Made by a program: the position numbers and the translations under genes | DNA from: Tritrichomonas musculus | Taxonomy: Eukaryota > Parabasalia > Tritrichomonadida > Tritrichomonadidae | Direction of reading: 5' to 3' | Length of the DNA stretch: 64,000 nucleotides | Assembly: GCA_039105265.1 (NCBI GenBank) | Contig: JAPFFF010000019.1 | Coordinates: 2,884,501 to 2,948,500 of the forward strand | The notes under the pieces: generated by a model | Told to the model about the DNA's origin: nothing | The model's input: the letters and a program-made list of their open reading frames with translations, nothing else | Database searches by the model: none | Shown here: piece by piece, positions 9,501 to 18,183 of the stretch | Numbering within the stretch: position 1 is the stretch's first letter | Layout of the letters: each line of letters starts with the position of its first letter

Positions 9501-9782
9501 AGTGTAAAGACATCAGGAACATGGAAAGAATATGTCGGTATATGTGTGAGAATCGATGACAAAAATAATTGTATAACATTTGCAAGTCATGGTGATTATC
9601 TTGTGAAAGTTAATGATTCATCATGTTATGGTATCGGGGATGAGGTGTTTATCGATAATGAAGACAATAAGCTGAAAGTTCTTTCAGGAGAGACAGCAAT
9701 AACATCAAAAATAAAACGTATGACTGTTGGAATCATTACAAGCATCATTGATGAAAGAACATTAGCTGTATTCAAAGAGTAA
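6585..9782 (+). CDS. Fibre-like surface protein
   Basis: A 1065-residue protein beginning MFTIEQSG. It has repeated short units of the form YALKTDIPE and two copies of AQADEKFVDEDELAYELDKY, separated by beta-rich modules of 100-130 residues. The last 150 residues (from ITHYSPIESS) are strongly conserved in all four copies in the window. The modular, repetitive, acidic layout resembles phage tail fibres and viral spikes, which bind a host surface. No signal peptide or membrane segment is seen. The middle modules differ between copies (54798-57959, 37796-40825, 19702-22668), which points to exchange of binding modules. The role is inferred from architecture. Confidence 0.7.
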   Translation: MFTIEQSGHITKTNTIDGLINEYIKRYVDNYVIKGDTSNGNVGISNGNGITKEQLNEAVNGLRDYVINNYALSTDIPEPIDITNYALKTDIPEVLKNSELQLNIKELLPDEMFQKLMAEDDKPLSAQASMCLTSIAVNEGFQSALDDCAERYVPKDDLKNYITRDNLTVSTEYTIEIKTYMFPNIGPVPEEYEENGMDTSHVLPFKEGTHLVGYKLDNSGNIFHFDIRFKTNELYADDEYNVKQHEAEGFESEGEYFELVWDEFTGAIYDRYQYLPITITLAETNDELALKSDIPEPVDLTPYYTSAQADEKFVDEDELAYELDKYETKTVAEGKYAMKSEIPEIIEGQTTIQFEIVNNTIPDLDYNTYHEMIEQYGLDIVSSNSFYTGHYVHVDYSYNDDDDEQPSQIMRIEGSDSSIWFLYDSHELINPGTGDTPEVLSCSITKTIEPTDRNAYSARYVSNNYALKTDIPEPVDLTPYYSSAQADEKFVDEDELAYELDKYALKTDIPTIPTDLVNESALNTALYGTELNIEYPANLYDGAYITPQLPNARVHLVFDVNWGDNQDDDIVHIDVIFKPNGSTSTYDSMDRYDSNGKRIDRIIWRYDDGQIVYVSYIAAHRNNNPIAYNFIRAQIESPFIKTANVADESPEQITIQCTQNDSGCVIPDEYIRRVLTTKNIIVKFKRNADDASYEEAEYEYSGRKSANLIYKSTSGESSELIDIRVATRIVSLRAEDDTLTNIYDATITLISIRPVNDDMITSVKYVNDNFALKSNVITEEQLIKRCAIDCSPIEEGSSDISIQYLKLEDKVIKLEYIVNEYALCCEIRVLFRDTTGNPHNIVLVLHQRTVYFDNFKFPLYYEDTVDLSSGRPLTYSFPIGGYSWTVTQELLDSRQLYSRQIMSRGYLATFKAAIYGAQSNTTITHYSPIESSMNSVSDFVVGSPVYMTGKVYKHVGDEWKPSTADDTTDCICSVKTSGTWKEYVGICVRIDDKNNCITFASHGDYLVKVNDSSCYGIGDEVFIDNEDNKLKVLSGETAITSKIKRMTVGIITSIIDERTLAVFKE

Positions 9783-9817
9783 ATCAATTGATTGATTTTC
9801 ATTTTATTTTTGTTCAT

Positions 9818-10576
9818 TTATGATTGAAATTGATTGAAGTATTCATCGATGAGTGTGTGTAATTGTTCAAGATGTCTTGTTTGAATTCTTATTGTACACA
9901 TATTAATATCATAATCATCAGCTCCAAATGTTCGTTTAACAATATTTTTGATATCTTTGTTCGGACTCATCGCTATTGGTAGATTATCTTTGAAATACCA
10001 TCTTTCTTCTTCATTTCGGTAATGATTGATGATTTGTCGAAAGTTAGACTTATGACGACGGACTAAATGAAGAATAACATTATCATCATCGTTTGGTATT
10101 GTATCTTTCCAAATCAAATATTTATAATCATGTTCCCTATTAGCTGGAACCATTCGAGGTCGTTGTTCATTAATTGTTTCAGTTAATTGTTGTCTTTCAC
10201 GTTCAAAATGTGAGTCAAGAAGCTTCATGATATAATATGAATATTTTGGTGAGCTCCAGATGGCAACATGATTAACAAGTAATCGGTGAACATAATAACC
10301 TCTTAATCCTATTTCTAAATTTTGCTTGTTTTCATATAATTGGCTCAAGGGGCATTTTTCTGCCTCTTGCATTTCTTTTAATAATTCTTTAGTTGATTCA
10401 TTTTCAAACCATTTATTAGCTCTTTTATTTGAATGACAAGCTGTTATGATTGATTGCATTTGATACATATCATCCTGTTTTGAATGAATGATTCTTAAAT
10501 GTTGATTATATTGAATATATTCATAATCATTATTGATGGCTTGAACTGTTGCTGTTTGGTTGTTAGTTGCTGACAT
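9818..10576 (-). CDS. KilA-N domain protein
   Basis: A 252-residue protein with a KilA-N DNA-binding core at about residues 20-140: YNQHLRIIHS, a helix ending KWFENESTKELL, then GYYVHRLLVNHVAIWSSPKYSYYIMKLLD, which matches the G-x-YVH-LA-x-W-SP pattern of this family in large DNA viruses and phages. A second conserved domain (about 150-252) follows. Between the two halves of the KilA-N core lies a short variable slot that differs in every copy and is encoded by a hairpin cassette. It lies between polymerase and fibre. KilA-N proteins are usually regulators or nucleic-acid binders; the specific target is unknown. Confidence 0.85.
   Translation of the reverse strand: MSATNNQTATVQAINNDYEYIQYNQHLRIIHSKQDDMYQMQSIITACHSNKRANKWFENESTKELLKEMQEAEKCPLSQLYENKQNLEIGLRGYYVHRLLVNHVAIWSSPKYSYYIMKLLDSHFERERQQLTETINEQRPRMVPANREHDYKYLIWKDTIPNDDDNVILHLVRRHKSNFRQIINHYRNEEERWYFKDNLPIAMSPNKDIKNIVKRTFGADDYDINMCTIRIQTRHLEQLHTLIDEYFNQFQS
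10345..10370 (-). repeat. Hairpin cassette in the KilA-N variable slot (GCAGAAAAATGC type)
   Basis: The coding strand has a 9-base stem with one mismatch closing around GAAAAA (CAAGAGGCA paired with TGCCCCTTG). It encodes part of the variable slot. A closely matching sequence is cassette 1 of the intergenic array in A2 at 53185-53217, while the A2 in-gene slot holds a different hairpin. Confidence 0.6.
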
Positions 10577-10656
10577 TGTAGCCTTTTGAATTGATGATAA
10601 AAAATTGATTTAAAAATAAAACAACAAAAATAAATTGATTTTCATTGATGATTTTT

Positions 10657-10680
10657 CGACTGGGGGAAATATCCCACTCG
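10657..10680. repeat. Intergenic hairpin resembling the A2 KilA-N slot cassette
   Basis: This 24-base near-palindrome (outer CGA/TCG, inner TGGG/CCCA) lies between KilA-N and polymerase. It closely matches the 24-base hairpin inside the A2 KilA-N gene at 53612-53635, in inverted orientation relative to the gene, with a similar A-rich flank on the same side. Confidence 0.6.
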
Positions 10681-10686
10681 TTTCAT

Positions 10687-13600
10687 TTAATGATTCTCAA
10701 TGAAATAATCCTTTGCAGTGAAACCATTGACATAAGGACAACAACAATGATTTGATAATACCAACATTTTTGAATGTGCTGCTGTTAAAGCATTTTTGAT
10801 TACAGTTATTTTACTCATCAGTTGTGAATTTAATTGAAGGTTTATATTCTTTCCTTTCATTATTGATTGCTTTTCAATGACATTTTTGTAATCACTTGAT
10901 TTGATGTTGTTCTTCTTCAATGAAACACCTTTGAGCTTTAATGAAATTGTTTTGTCATCTGACCAAATCGTATAACATTTAGCACACAAAGCAACTTGAT
11001 TTGCTCCAAACTTTTCTACACAACAACCGAGAATCTTTTTCTCATCATATACATCATTGATTGCAGGATTTGGCATAAAGCTATAAATGTGTTTATCATA
11101 AAATGATTTGTCTTTGATGACGTAATCAAACAACTGGTCAATCGGTTTATTCATATCACCAGCTATAGACATGTAAAGGCTATCTGTATCGACCGAGTTG
11201 AAATGAACCTTATTCATGTCAATGCATTTGTATAGAAAGTCATAAAGGAAAGTCAAATACCAGTATTTCGCATTGTCTAATGTCCAAAATGATTCCTGAA
11301 GACATGTATTACATTTGAATGAATGAGGTTGTGATTGTATCAAATAACAATCATTTGACAATTTACAACCATTGCGATAAGTATCGGATGCTATCAATTG
11401 AAAGGCTTTATTTTTATCAACAATTCTGACTTTGTTGAAGTTCTCTGAATTCATACCGTCATATCCGTAACTGCCGTTCATGCTAATCTTGTAAAACTTT
11501 TCGTTCCCGTGTGCCTTTCCCGACAATATATCTTGACGCTTCTTCATAAACTCACAAACAAATTGATTGAATCCGTCATGAGCTTCATATAAACTTAAGC
11601 TCTTAATGTCATCAACTATAAGTCCGTGGTCAATTAAAAACCATAAAAGGTAATTTGAGAACGTCATAAATGTTCCGCATGTATCAAGCAACATTGTCAG
11701 CTTTCTTGTTTCTTTATCTGCTGAATTCAGTTTATTGTCTTTCATGTATTTGTACATATAACTTCCAATCGTTTGCTCATCATTCATTATATTGATGTTT
11801 CTAAACACAGGGGGAAAGTTAATCAAATCATTGATTTTATTCTTTGGACATCTTAATTTGACTTCAGCTTTGAATATAAACTCAGGGTTTGCATCAAATC
11901 GCTTCTTTGATTGAATGATATTCATTGCAGCATTGAACACCTTTTCATTCTTGTTTCCTTGTTCATCATAAACATCAAATCGTTTTATAAATGAACCAGG
12001 CATGTACATGATTCCTCCGTGATAAGGATTGAATGAATGTTTTACTGAACTGAATGATGAGGGATACAATGAATTGAAATCAATACCAGCAACGTGTGAG
12101 ACTATGTTTGAAGTGTCATAGCTGATGATTCTGTCATTAACGGCATCATATTTGAGTTTATTGATTAATGTTTGACCTCTGATGTTCACTCGATGAAGTA
12201 CATTCGATAATCCTCCCGTTATGTTCTCTCTCAAGTTGTAGTATTCTTTTTCATCAGTTATGAGTGTGGGAAGGTGATGGAGCTTGCAGAATTTCTTCAA
12301 TTGTATTTTGGTTCTTGTTATCTTGTCATCATCTCTTTGTCTCAAACGATTACATTCAGCACAAGCAAGTAAACAGTTATCAATCTGATGTCCTTTGTTG
12401 TTATCTATTCGGTCAAGTGTCGGTTTGTTTTCATATGTGAAGTGTTCACCACATAAATGACATTTACCTGTTTCATTTGATTCATACAATTTCATGAATG
12501 CATCAAAATCTTTTTCACTAACACATTTTGTTAAATCCCTTTTATTTTCTTTCGTCTGGTTATGTTTTTCATCTTGCTTTCGATAGTTATCACATTTATT
12601 TAACCACCATTTCATTGATGGTTTGAATGTATTTGATTTGTTGATGATTTCATAGTCGTTCTTCGGGTTGAAATCTTTGTAAGCAAGAGCATATTTGATA
12701 CATGAAGCATTCTTTGATAACGAAAGATTGCTAATCAAATCAACTTTATATTCAGCATTCATTTGAATAAGGTTGTCAATAGGATTAATCATCATTTCAA
12801 CATCATTGTCATTGTATGATAACAGGTAATCCCAACGTGTTGGAAACCTCTTTGAATCAATCAAATACTCTTCATAATCAGCTTTTGTTAATGGATTCTT
12901 TTGATTGAGATAACTGTAAAAGTCTTCATATTTGAATGGTTCATTCTTTGATAACACTTCATTATAATTCTCGCTGTTGATTGCTTCATAAGGAAAGACA
13001 CCTTTCGAACTGTTAGATATACCGCCAAAATCGATTCCAAACTGTTTGAGTGTTCCTCCAGCAACAAATGCTTGTGCATCAATGAACCTCAATCGAATAG
13101 GGTACTTTGATGACTTCAATATGAATTGTTTCAATGATGTAGCAGTTCCAATCATTCCGCTATCGATTGACCAATGATTTTTAATCAATTGCTCTTTGAA
13201 TAAGTTTGAATCAAATCGTGATGAGTTAAAACCGAACACTGTTATCGTTTTCAATGATGAATCTATTTTATTGAGTTCTTCTTCCGATTTATCTTTAATA
13301 AAGCTCTTCAAATGATTCAATTTATCAACATACACATCACATCCAACAACGAACAACCAGTCAATCCATTTGGCAATGAATTCATTTGTTCGTATATCAA
13401 AGTTCTTTGTTATCAAACCTTTATCAAGCTTCACACATGATGAAACACTCAAAGGAATCAATCGAGAATTGATAACAGATTTATCACTGACTTTCTTTTC
13501 AATCTTTTGCTCCATTGTTTCAAAATCATAAGTGATATAATGAATTGTTGGCTTCCATTCAAGTTCATATGAAAGACAATACAAATAAACAGGATTGTTT

Positions 13601-15225
13601 AAAATGTGTGGACAATATGGTAAAGCTTCTCGTGAAGGAATGAAATCCTTTTTGAATTTGCCTCCTAGCTTCTCACATTTATCTACATGTCTGTTGAATC
13701 TATCCATATGTTCATGTCCTTTGTGAATGTATGAACCACAATGAGGACATATATGAATATTTGTTAATGCTTCAGCGTTGATGATGTACATGATGTGAAG
13801 TATCTTATCCTTTGAATACAACAGGGCTGAAAACGTTTTGTTTGATTCGTCTATGTTATGCCATTGTTCTTGAATATCATAAATATGTTTCTCTTTGTCA
13901 TATTCATAGATGTTGACATTGATGTTATGCTTCTTCGCTGATTCTTTCATTTCTTCAATTGTGATTCCTTTGAACGAGTTGATTAATTGTTTTGCTTCTT
14001 TTGAAGGTTTCTTTGTATAACTCAAACCGTGTTCATCACATAATATTTTCTTTGCTGCTGCTGTTCTGTCAGAGATTGTAAAAGGTTTTTTCATTAATTC
14101 TTTATTCAAACAACAAGCAAGAAATCGATACCAACACAAACAATCATCAACGTTATCAATAATGATATATTTATTTTTGCCAAACAATTCTGAAACTTCA
14201 TCAATCTTACCCGTTATCTTAACGACTCGTGAAATTGTAAACGATACTGACCAAACAATACACAATTTGATGTTTGAAGTAGTGGTTTCATATTCATGAA
14301 TCTTTGATTCAATATACAGTTTAATTTTATCAATATCTTTATTCTCTCTAACAATTATTGGTACTGATGCTTTATAGTTCTTCCATTTGATTTCACTTGC
14401 CTCATATGTATATCTTTCGTTTTCATTCTTGGGCGGTATCTCAAATATGCCTGTCAATTGAAAATATATTTTGAACGGTTTCACTTCTTGTTTAAATACT
14501 GTCTCAGTTAAATATTCATTGATGTCTTCAATTGATGAAACTCCGTTTTTGTAATATATTTTGATTGGTTCTTTGCTGTCTTCATCTAATCGTTCAACCT
14601 TTTCACTATCATTTGGGAATTGGTCAATGAAATGACTGCATGCTTTGACGGCTTCATCAAAGTTTTCAGGTTCATTGATTATGAAATATGAATCATGTTT
14701 TGAATGAACACCTTTATAGCCAAACTTTTTGAGGTATTCAATTAATTCAGCATTTTCATTGTTGAATCGAATGTCTTCATATCGTTGTGGCTGTTTGTTT
14801 GTCTTTGGTGGTAATGGTCTCAATAATATATTATCAGATTTAATTAATTGAAGGGCTTTGTTGAGTGCATCATGAGCTATTTTAATATTGTCCTCGATTT
14901 GTTTTTGTTTTAGTTGTTGTTCATCATCTTGTTCTTCTTCTTCAAATTGTTCCTCTTCCTCCTCTTCTTCTTGTTCTTCTGCTTCTCTTTTCATTCTATT
15001 GACGAAAGCTAATATTGATATGTCATTGATTCTATCACCTTCATGTTCTCTAAAACCGAATGAAGTTAGATAGTTTTCTAAGATTGATTGGAAATGTTTA
15101 ACATCATAATCACTAGGTTTAGATGTTGACAAACGAGGTTTTAATTGAAGTTCATTATTGATATACCTGATTTGTTCAATAACAAATGATTTGGTGTATT
15201 TTTGATAGTAATAACGCGAACTCAT
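10687..15225 (-). CDS. polB: Protein-primed family B DNA polymerase with internal HNH domain
   Basis: A 1512-residue replicase. The N-terminal part holds an acidic Glu-rich segment (about 80-110), a conserved region with CLCWYRFLACCLN, and a C2H2-like zinc finger CPHCGSYIHKG...HVDKC near 490-515. The exonuclease domain has YDFETM (D567, E569), NSSRFDSNLF and YNDNDVEMM. Polymerase motifs are GIDFNSLYP (D1049), KISMNGSYGYDG (about 1250), SVDTDSLYM (D1346, D1348) and LKLKGVSLKKN. An HNH domain (CHLC at 922-925, LDRIDNNKGH, CAEC at 955-958) sits between exonuclease and palm. The gene copies the element from protein primers at the termini. It is divergent from the small helical gene at 15319. The A2 copy is 48636-53177. 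Confidence 0.95.
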   Translation of the reverse strand: MSSRYYYQKYTKSFVIEQIRYINNELQLKPRLSTSKPSDYDVKHFQSILENYLTSFGFREHEGDRINDISILAFVNRMKREAEEQEEEEEEEQFEEEEQDDEQQLKQKQIEDNIKIAHDALNKALQLIKSDNILLRPLPPKTNKQPQRYEDIRFNNENAELIEYLKKFGYKGVHSKHDSYFIINEPENFDEAVKACSHFIDQFPNDSEKVERLDEDSKEPIKIYYKNGVSSIEDINEYLTETVFKQEVKPFKIYFQLTGIFEIPPKNENERYTYEASEIKWKNYKASVPIIVRENKDIDKIKLYIESKIHEYETTTSNIKLCIVWSVSFTISRVVKITGKIDEVSELFGKNKYIIIDNVDDCLCWYRFLACCLNKELMKKPFTISDRTAAAKKILCDEHGLSYTKKPSKEAKQLINSFKGITIEEMKESAKKHNINVNIYEYDKEKHIYDIQEQWHNIDESNKTFSALLYSKDKILHIMYIINAEALTNIHICPHCGSYIHKGHEHMDRFNRHVDKCEKLGGKFKKDFIPSREALPYCPHILNNPVYLYCLSYELEWKPTIHYITYDFETMEQKIEKKVSDKSVINSRLIPLSVSSCVKLDKGLITKNFDIRTNEFIAKWIDWLFVVGCDVYVDKLNHLKSFIKDKSEEELNKIDSSLKTITVFGFNSSRFDSNLFKEQLIKNHWSIDSGMIGTATSLKQFILKSSKYPIRLRFIDAQAFVAGGTLKQFGIDFGGISNSSKGVFPYEAINSENYNEVLSKNEPFKYEDFYSYLNQKNPLTKADYEEYLIDSKRFPTRWDYLLSYNDNDVEMMINPIDNLIQMNAEYKVDLISNLSLSKNASCIKYALAYKDFNPKNDYEIINKSNTFKPSMKWWLNKCDNYRKQDEKHNQTKENKRDLTKCVSEKDFDAFMKLYESNETGKCHLCGEHFTYENKPTLDRIDNNKGHQIDNCLLACAECNRLRQRDDDKITRTKIQLKKFCKLHHLPTLITDEKEYYNLRENITGGLSNVLHRVNIRGQTLINKLKYDAVNDRIISYDTSNIVSHVAGIDFNSLYPSSFSSVKHSFNPYHGGIMYMPGSFIKRFDVYDEQGNKNEKVFNAAMNIIQSKKRFDANPEFIFKAEVKLRCPKNKINDLINFPPVFRNINIMNDEQTIGSYMYKYMKDNKLNSADKETRKLTMLLDTCGTFMTFSNYLLWFLIDHGLIVDDIKSLSLYEAHDGFNQFVCEFMKKRQDILSGKAHGNEKFYKISMNGSYGYDGMNSENFNKVRIVDKNKAFQLIASDTYRNGCKLSNDCYLIQSQPHSFKCNTCLQESFWTLDNAKYWYLTFLYDFLYKCIDMNKVHFNSVDTDSLYMSIAGDMNKPIDQLFDYVIKDKSFYDKHIYSFMPNPAINDVYDEKKILGCCVEKFGANQVALCAKCYTIWSDDKTISLKLKGVSLKKNNIKSSDYKNVIEKQSIMKGKNINLQLNSQLMSKITVIKNALTAAHSKMLVLSNHCCCPYVNGFTAKDYFIENH

Positions 15226-15318
15226 TTATGATATAATTAAAAAATCAAATTATTTGAATTTTGAAAAAATGTTAAATCAAAAAATAAATTTTTTTTTTGA
15301 GTTTTTTATTTCATTGAA

Positions 15319-15669
15319 ATGTCTGAGTTAAGAGAAATAATAAAACACATTGAAGAAATACATAAATTACTTTTGATATTAGAATCAAAACAAGAAGTAA
15401 GTGAAGAAGAAGAAACAAATGAAGAAGCAAATACAGAAGCAAACCATAAAAGAACGCGTTCAATATTCAATTCATCAAAGTTCTTGAACAAGGATGAACG
15501 TGAAAAAGTTTTAGAATTTTTGGATGATAAAGTAATGAATGATATAAATAAGTTGCCAGGACATAAAAGGTGTTCATATACACAAAACTTATTGAAAGAC
15601 AAATTGAAGTTAAATGTATCATCATATATGATTAACAGATTGTTGGCATTTAAGAACAACAAAGAATAA
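15319..15669 (+). CDS. Small helical protein, conserved C-terminal domain
   Basis: A 116-residue protein with an acidic middle and a conserved basic, helical C-terminal domain of about 65 residues (SIFNSSKFLNKDEREKV ... SSYMINRLL). Homologues with this domain are 48043-48549, 42464-42961 and 40815-41249, always next to the polymerase. The ATG lies in TTTCATTGAAATG, the same context as its A2 homologue. A small partner of DNA replication or a regulator is plausible, but no known family is recognised. The 93 bases to the polymerase start are AT-rich and presumably carry both promoters. Confidence 0.75.
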   Translation: MSELREIIKHIEEIHKLLLILESKQEVSEEEETNEEANTEANHKRTRSIFNSSKFLNKDEREKVLEFLDDKVMNDINKLPGHKRCSYTQNLLKDKLKLNVSSYMINRLLAFKNNKE

Positions 15670-15690
15670 AAATATCATTTAATTAATTTA

Positions 15691-15700
15691 TTTATTTTTG
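15691..15700 (+). promoter_or_regulatory. TTTATTTTTG motif before the 81-residue gene
   Basis: The motif ends 7 bases before the ATG at 15707. It is conserved at the same distance in the A2 copy (48012-48021). Confidence 0.5.
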
Positions 15701-15706
15701 ATTTAA

Positions 15707-15952
15707 ATGAATAGTGCAATTAATGGTTTGAGTTGTGATACATCATCTTTACACGCTCAGTTTCGAATAGTTAAAGACAAGATATTCAATGAATGTATGA
15801 ATTCTGAAGATGATGCATTAAACGGAAAGTTTGATAAGATGATTCACATATTGTCGATATATAAACAACTATTTAATGATATTGAATCAATCAAAATACA
15901 ATTAAGAGCTATTGATGAACGTATCAAATCAGCTGAACAAATGACTTTGTAA
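15707..15952 (+). CDS. Small coiled-coil protein
   Basis: An 81-residue, mostly helical protein with heptad-like spacing in its second half (IYKQLFNDIESIKIQLRAIDERI). It is nearly identical to 47760-48005, and B1 has a coiled-coil gene at the same place (28059-28289). Function unknown; position in the ATPase block suggests a structural or packaging accessory. Confidence 0.7.
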   Translation: MNSAINGLSCDTSSLHAQFRIVKDKIFNECMNSEDDALNGKFDKMIHILSIYKQLFNDIESIKIQLRAIDERIKSAEQMTL

Positions 15953-15974
15953 TTGAATCATTAATGTATTTGGT

Positions 15975-15984
15975 TTTATTTTTG
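15975..15984 (+). promoter_or_regulatory. TTTATTTTTG motif before the 194-residue gene
   Basis: The motif ends 6 bases before the ATG at 15990. Confidence 0.5.
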
Positions 15985-15989
15985 TTTAA

Positions 15990-16574
15990 ATGAGTTTAAA
16001 TCGTGCTAGAATTTTATCGTCAGAAAACGATGCATCAGTTAAGCAGGAACAATCAACCAGTATTAATATAAACATCAAACCAAAGAATCAAAGACCAATT
16101 CAACCAGTTGAATATCCATCAGTTCAACCATTACCTCAAACATCTCAAGCCACAAATTTTACTATACCTCAGATGAGTGGAGTATATCAATCACCGCAAC
16201 CAACAAACAGCGTTTCACTAGAAAGAGGTATCAGTGATATTGGAGCTGATATAACAGAACTTGAAACCAAAAACAAATTCCTTGAGATATTGTTATCAAT
16301 CTATGAAACAAATCCGATAAAAGTCAATGATTTATTGATTTGTCATTCAAATACATTAATGGAACTCATCAAATTACTAACACAAGCAGATAAAGTTGAA
16401 TTGATTGTCAATGATGATTGTGCGTGTAATGGTTGCGTTTCTCGTTCCAAATATCTTTTAATTGATAGGATATTGGTGTACAAAAATAATGAATCAAATG
16501 ACTTGAAATATAAATATAATAGCATTTATACCGAACTCATTAGACACAACATTTCATTGAAAACATGTATTTAA
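15990..16574 (+). CDS. Conserved Polinton protein of unknown function
   Basis: A 194-residue protein. It begins with a conserved R-A-RILSSENDASVK segment, then a disordered P/Q-rich stretch (about 25-80), then a folded region (about 85-194) with ELETKNKFLE and a Cys pair region (NDDCACNGCVSR). Homologues are 47130-47705 and 27453-28031, each directly upstream of the membrane peptide and ATPase. Conservation in two lineages shows it is a real element gene; no known family is recognised. Confidence 0.75.
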   Translation: MSLNRARILSSENDASVKQEQSTSININIKPKNQRPIQPVEYPSVQPLPQTSQATNFTIPQMSGVYQSPQPTNSVSLERGISDIGADITELETKNKFLEILLSIYETNPIKVNDLLICHSNTLMELIKLLTQADKVELIVNDDCACNGCVSRSKYLLIDRILVYKNNESNDLKYKYNSIYTELIRHNISLKTCI

Positions 16575-16584
16575 AAACTAATAA

Positions 16585-16716
16585 ATGATATATGAAATAT
16601 TAGTTGTTTCATTATTAACAGGTTTATTTTTAGTGAAGATTGTTGAAGTATCATTAATGATTCCTGACAAAGAACCAGAACTCAGTGAAGAGATAAGAAC
16701 AAAAATGTATTCATGA
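16585..16716 (+). CDS. 43-residue single-pass membrane protein
   Basis: A short gene beginning MIYEILVVSLLTGLFLVKIV, a clear hydrophobic segment, followed by a charged tail ending ELSEEIRTKMYS. Although small, it is conserved at the same place in A2 (46988-47119) and in B1 (27301-27432), where length is again 43 and the PELSEE(I/M)R motif is kept while the membrane segment has diverged. It lies 24 bases before the ATPase start. A virion or host membrane role is likely; Polintons are not known to have a canonical protein here. Confidence 0.75.
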   Translation: MIYEILVVSLLTGLFLVKIVEVSLMIPDKEPELSEEIRTKMYS

Positions 16717-16740
16717 AGAGCTTTAACGAAAACTAAAGAA

Positions 16741-17655
16741 ATGAAACGTTTCATGAAACCCACACAGTTTAATTATAAAGAGGTTTTATTCTCTAATAGC
16801 TCTGATTATGATGATGACCAAATGAGTTTTGCATTTGAATATGAATCATTCAAGCCAACAGTTAATGAAAAGACATTTAATATTGATGATGAGATGAACA
16901 AAGCTTATCAACGCAATGAATCAAAAATAAAGAATGAATCAATCAGACCAATCGCAAACGGTATTTATTCATATTACAATTCATTGAACATACTTGTCGG
17001 AAATCAAGGAAGAGGAAAGAGCCATGTCGTTTTAAGAGATATCATTCAAATGTCGAGATTAAAGAACGCTAATTTTCATTTAATTGTTTATATATCTAAG
17101 AGCGGTACAATCAATGATGCAACATTTATTGCTCAACGTGAATTGATACAACTTCCGATCAAAGTCATTAGTGATTCAAACGCTGAAGAATATCTTAAAC
17201 AACTTGATTTATATAAAGAGCTATATGATAAATATAGTTCGACTCCAAAAATAGTAATTAATGAAAAGACCTTAAACGATATGTTTGAGTTTCTTCATAT
17301 CGATAAGCTAGGTCAACCAAATGAACCATTAAACACCATCATTCTTTGTGAAGATGCGAGCCGTTCATTAATTTTAAAGACTGATTACTTTACAAATTAT
17401 GTTTCACAACTCAGACATAAACATTCAATCGTATATATTAATATTCAGTTCTTCAAAGCAATCAAAACTGAATATAAACATAACGCGACATCATTCTTTA
17501 TCTTCAGTGGTTATTCAAGGCAAAAGCTAAGTTATGTATATCATCAAGTTCCAATGCCAATTGAGTTTGAACATTTATGGCAAAAATATAAAGACTTATC
17601 AGGTCATCAATTCGTGTTAGTCAATACGAGAACAAATACAATTGAAATTCATTAA
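16741..17655 (+). CDS. FtsK/HerA-type genome packaging ATPase
   Basis: A 304-residue P-loop ATPase of the A32-like packaging family. Walker A is VGNQGRGKS at about 86-94, Walker B is NTIILCED at about 199-206, and QLRHKHSIVYINIQ follows. It would pump element DNA into the capsid. The start may be the second Met (MKPTQF), since the B1 homologue begins MLKPTKF. Compared with the A2 copy, the first 160 residues are nearly identical, but the A2 copy carries a 10-residue insertion near residue 175, and the region after Walker B differs more than expected, suggesting gene conversion. Confidence 0.92.
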   Translation: MKRFMKPTQFNYKEVLFSNSSDYDDDQMSFAFEYESFKPTVNEKTFNIDDEMNKAYQRNESKIKNESIRPIANGIYSYYNSLNILVGNQGRGKSHVVLRDIIQMSRLKNANFHLIVYISKSGTINDATFIAQRELIQLPIKVISDSNAEEYLKQLDLYKELYDKYSSTPKIVINEKTLNDMFEFLHIDKLGQPNEPLNTIILCEDASRSLILKTDYFTNYVSQLRHKHSIVYINIQFFKAIKTEYKHNATSFFIFSGYSRQKLSYVYHQVPMPIEFEHLWQKYKDLSGHQFVLVNTRTNTIEIH

Positions 17656-17657
17656 CT

Positions 17658-18113
17658 TTATTCTAATACAATTTGTTGTTGAACACCAACAAACAGTTGT
17701 GGTGTATTGATATTATATTTTTGTCTCATTTGTTCAATGAGTTCTTTTGTTTTCTTATCATTAACTTTCCTGATACTGTAATTATAATACTTGTATTCTT
17801 TAAATGATTGCTCTTTATTTGAACCTTCAACGAAGAACTCAATAGATGTTGTTGATATTCTTCTTCTAACATTTGATGTTAATGTTATATATTCGAGCCC
17901 GAGTTCAACAATCTTATCATAATATAATCGTTTGAATTCATTATCTTTGTTCTTCAATGATATGTATATCACTTTAGATTTATATGCAGCCTTTCCACAA
18001 GGTATTGGATATCTATCACACAGAATTGAGAAATCACATTGTTTGAACTTCTCTGATTCATCCAACATATCAATAAGTGAATTGATGTAATCATAAACTT
18101 TTGGTGTTGACAT
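17658..18113 (-). CDS. Conserved Polinton protein of unknown function (151 residues)
   Basis: Starts MSTPKVYDYINSLIDMLDE. A compact alpha/beta protein with conserved RRRIS and YYNYSI motifs, no membrane segment. It is convergent with the ATPase, only 2 bases apart. Homologues at 45572-46030 and 25901-26359 are likewise convergent with ATPase and lie nearest the terminus, so position is conserved across lineages. No known family is recognised. Confidence 0.75.
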   Translation of the reverse strand: MSTPKVYDYINSLIDMLDESEKFKQCDFSILCDRYPIPCGKAAYKSKVIYISLKNKDNEFKRLYYDKIVELGLEYITLTSNVRRRISTTSIEFFVEGSNKEQSFKEYKYYNYSIRKVNDKKTKELIEQMRQKYNINTPQLFVGVQQQIVLE

Positions 18114-18183
18114 ATCTTTAGAGTGAAATTAAAAAACAAAAAACAAAAATAAAAACGTCATTGAAGACACTTCAGATATCTTT

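Noticed and set aside
12340-12465. Intein in the polymerase
   Set aside because: The inserted domain has HNH residues, but there is no N-terminal Cys/Ser block, no His-Asn end, and it does not interrupt a catalytic motif.
15306-15662. Leftward frame of 118 residues opposite the small helical gene
   Set aside because: The rightward frame 15319-15669 has homologues in A2, B1 and G2; this one does not.
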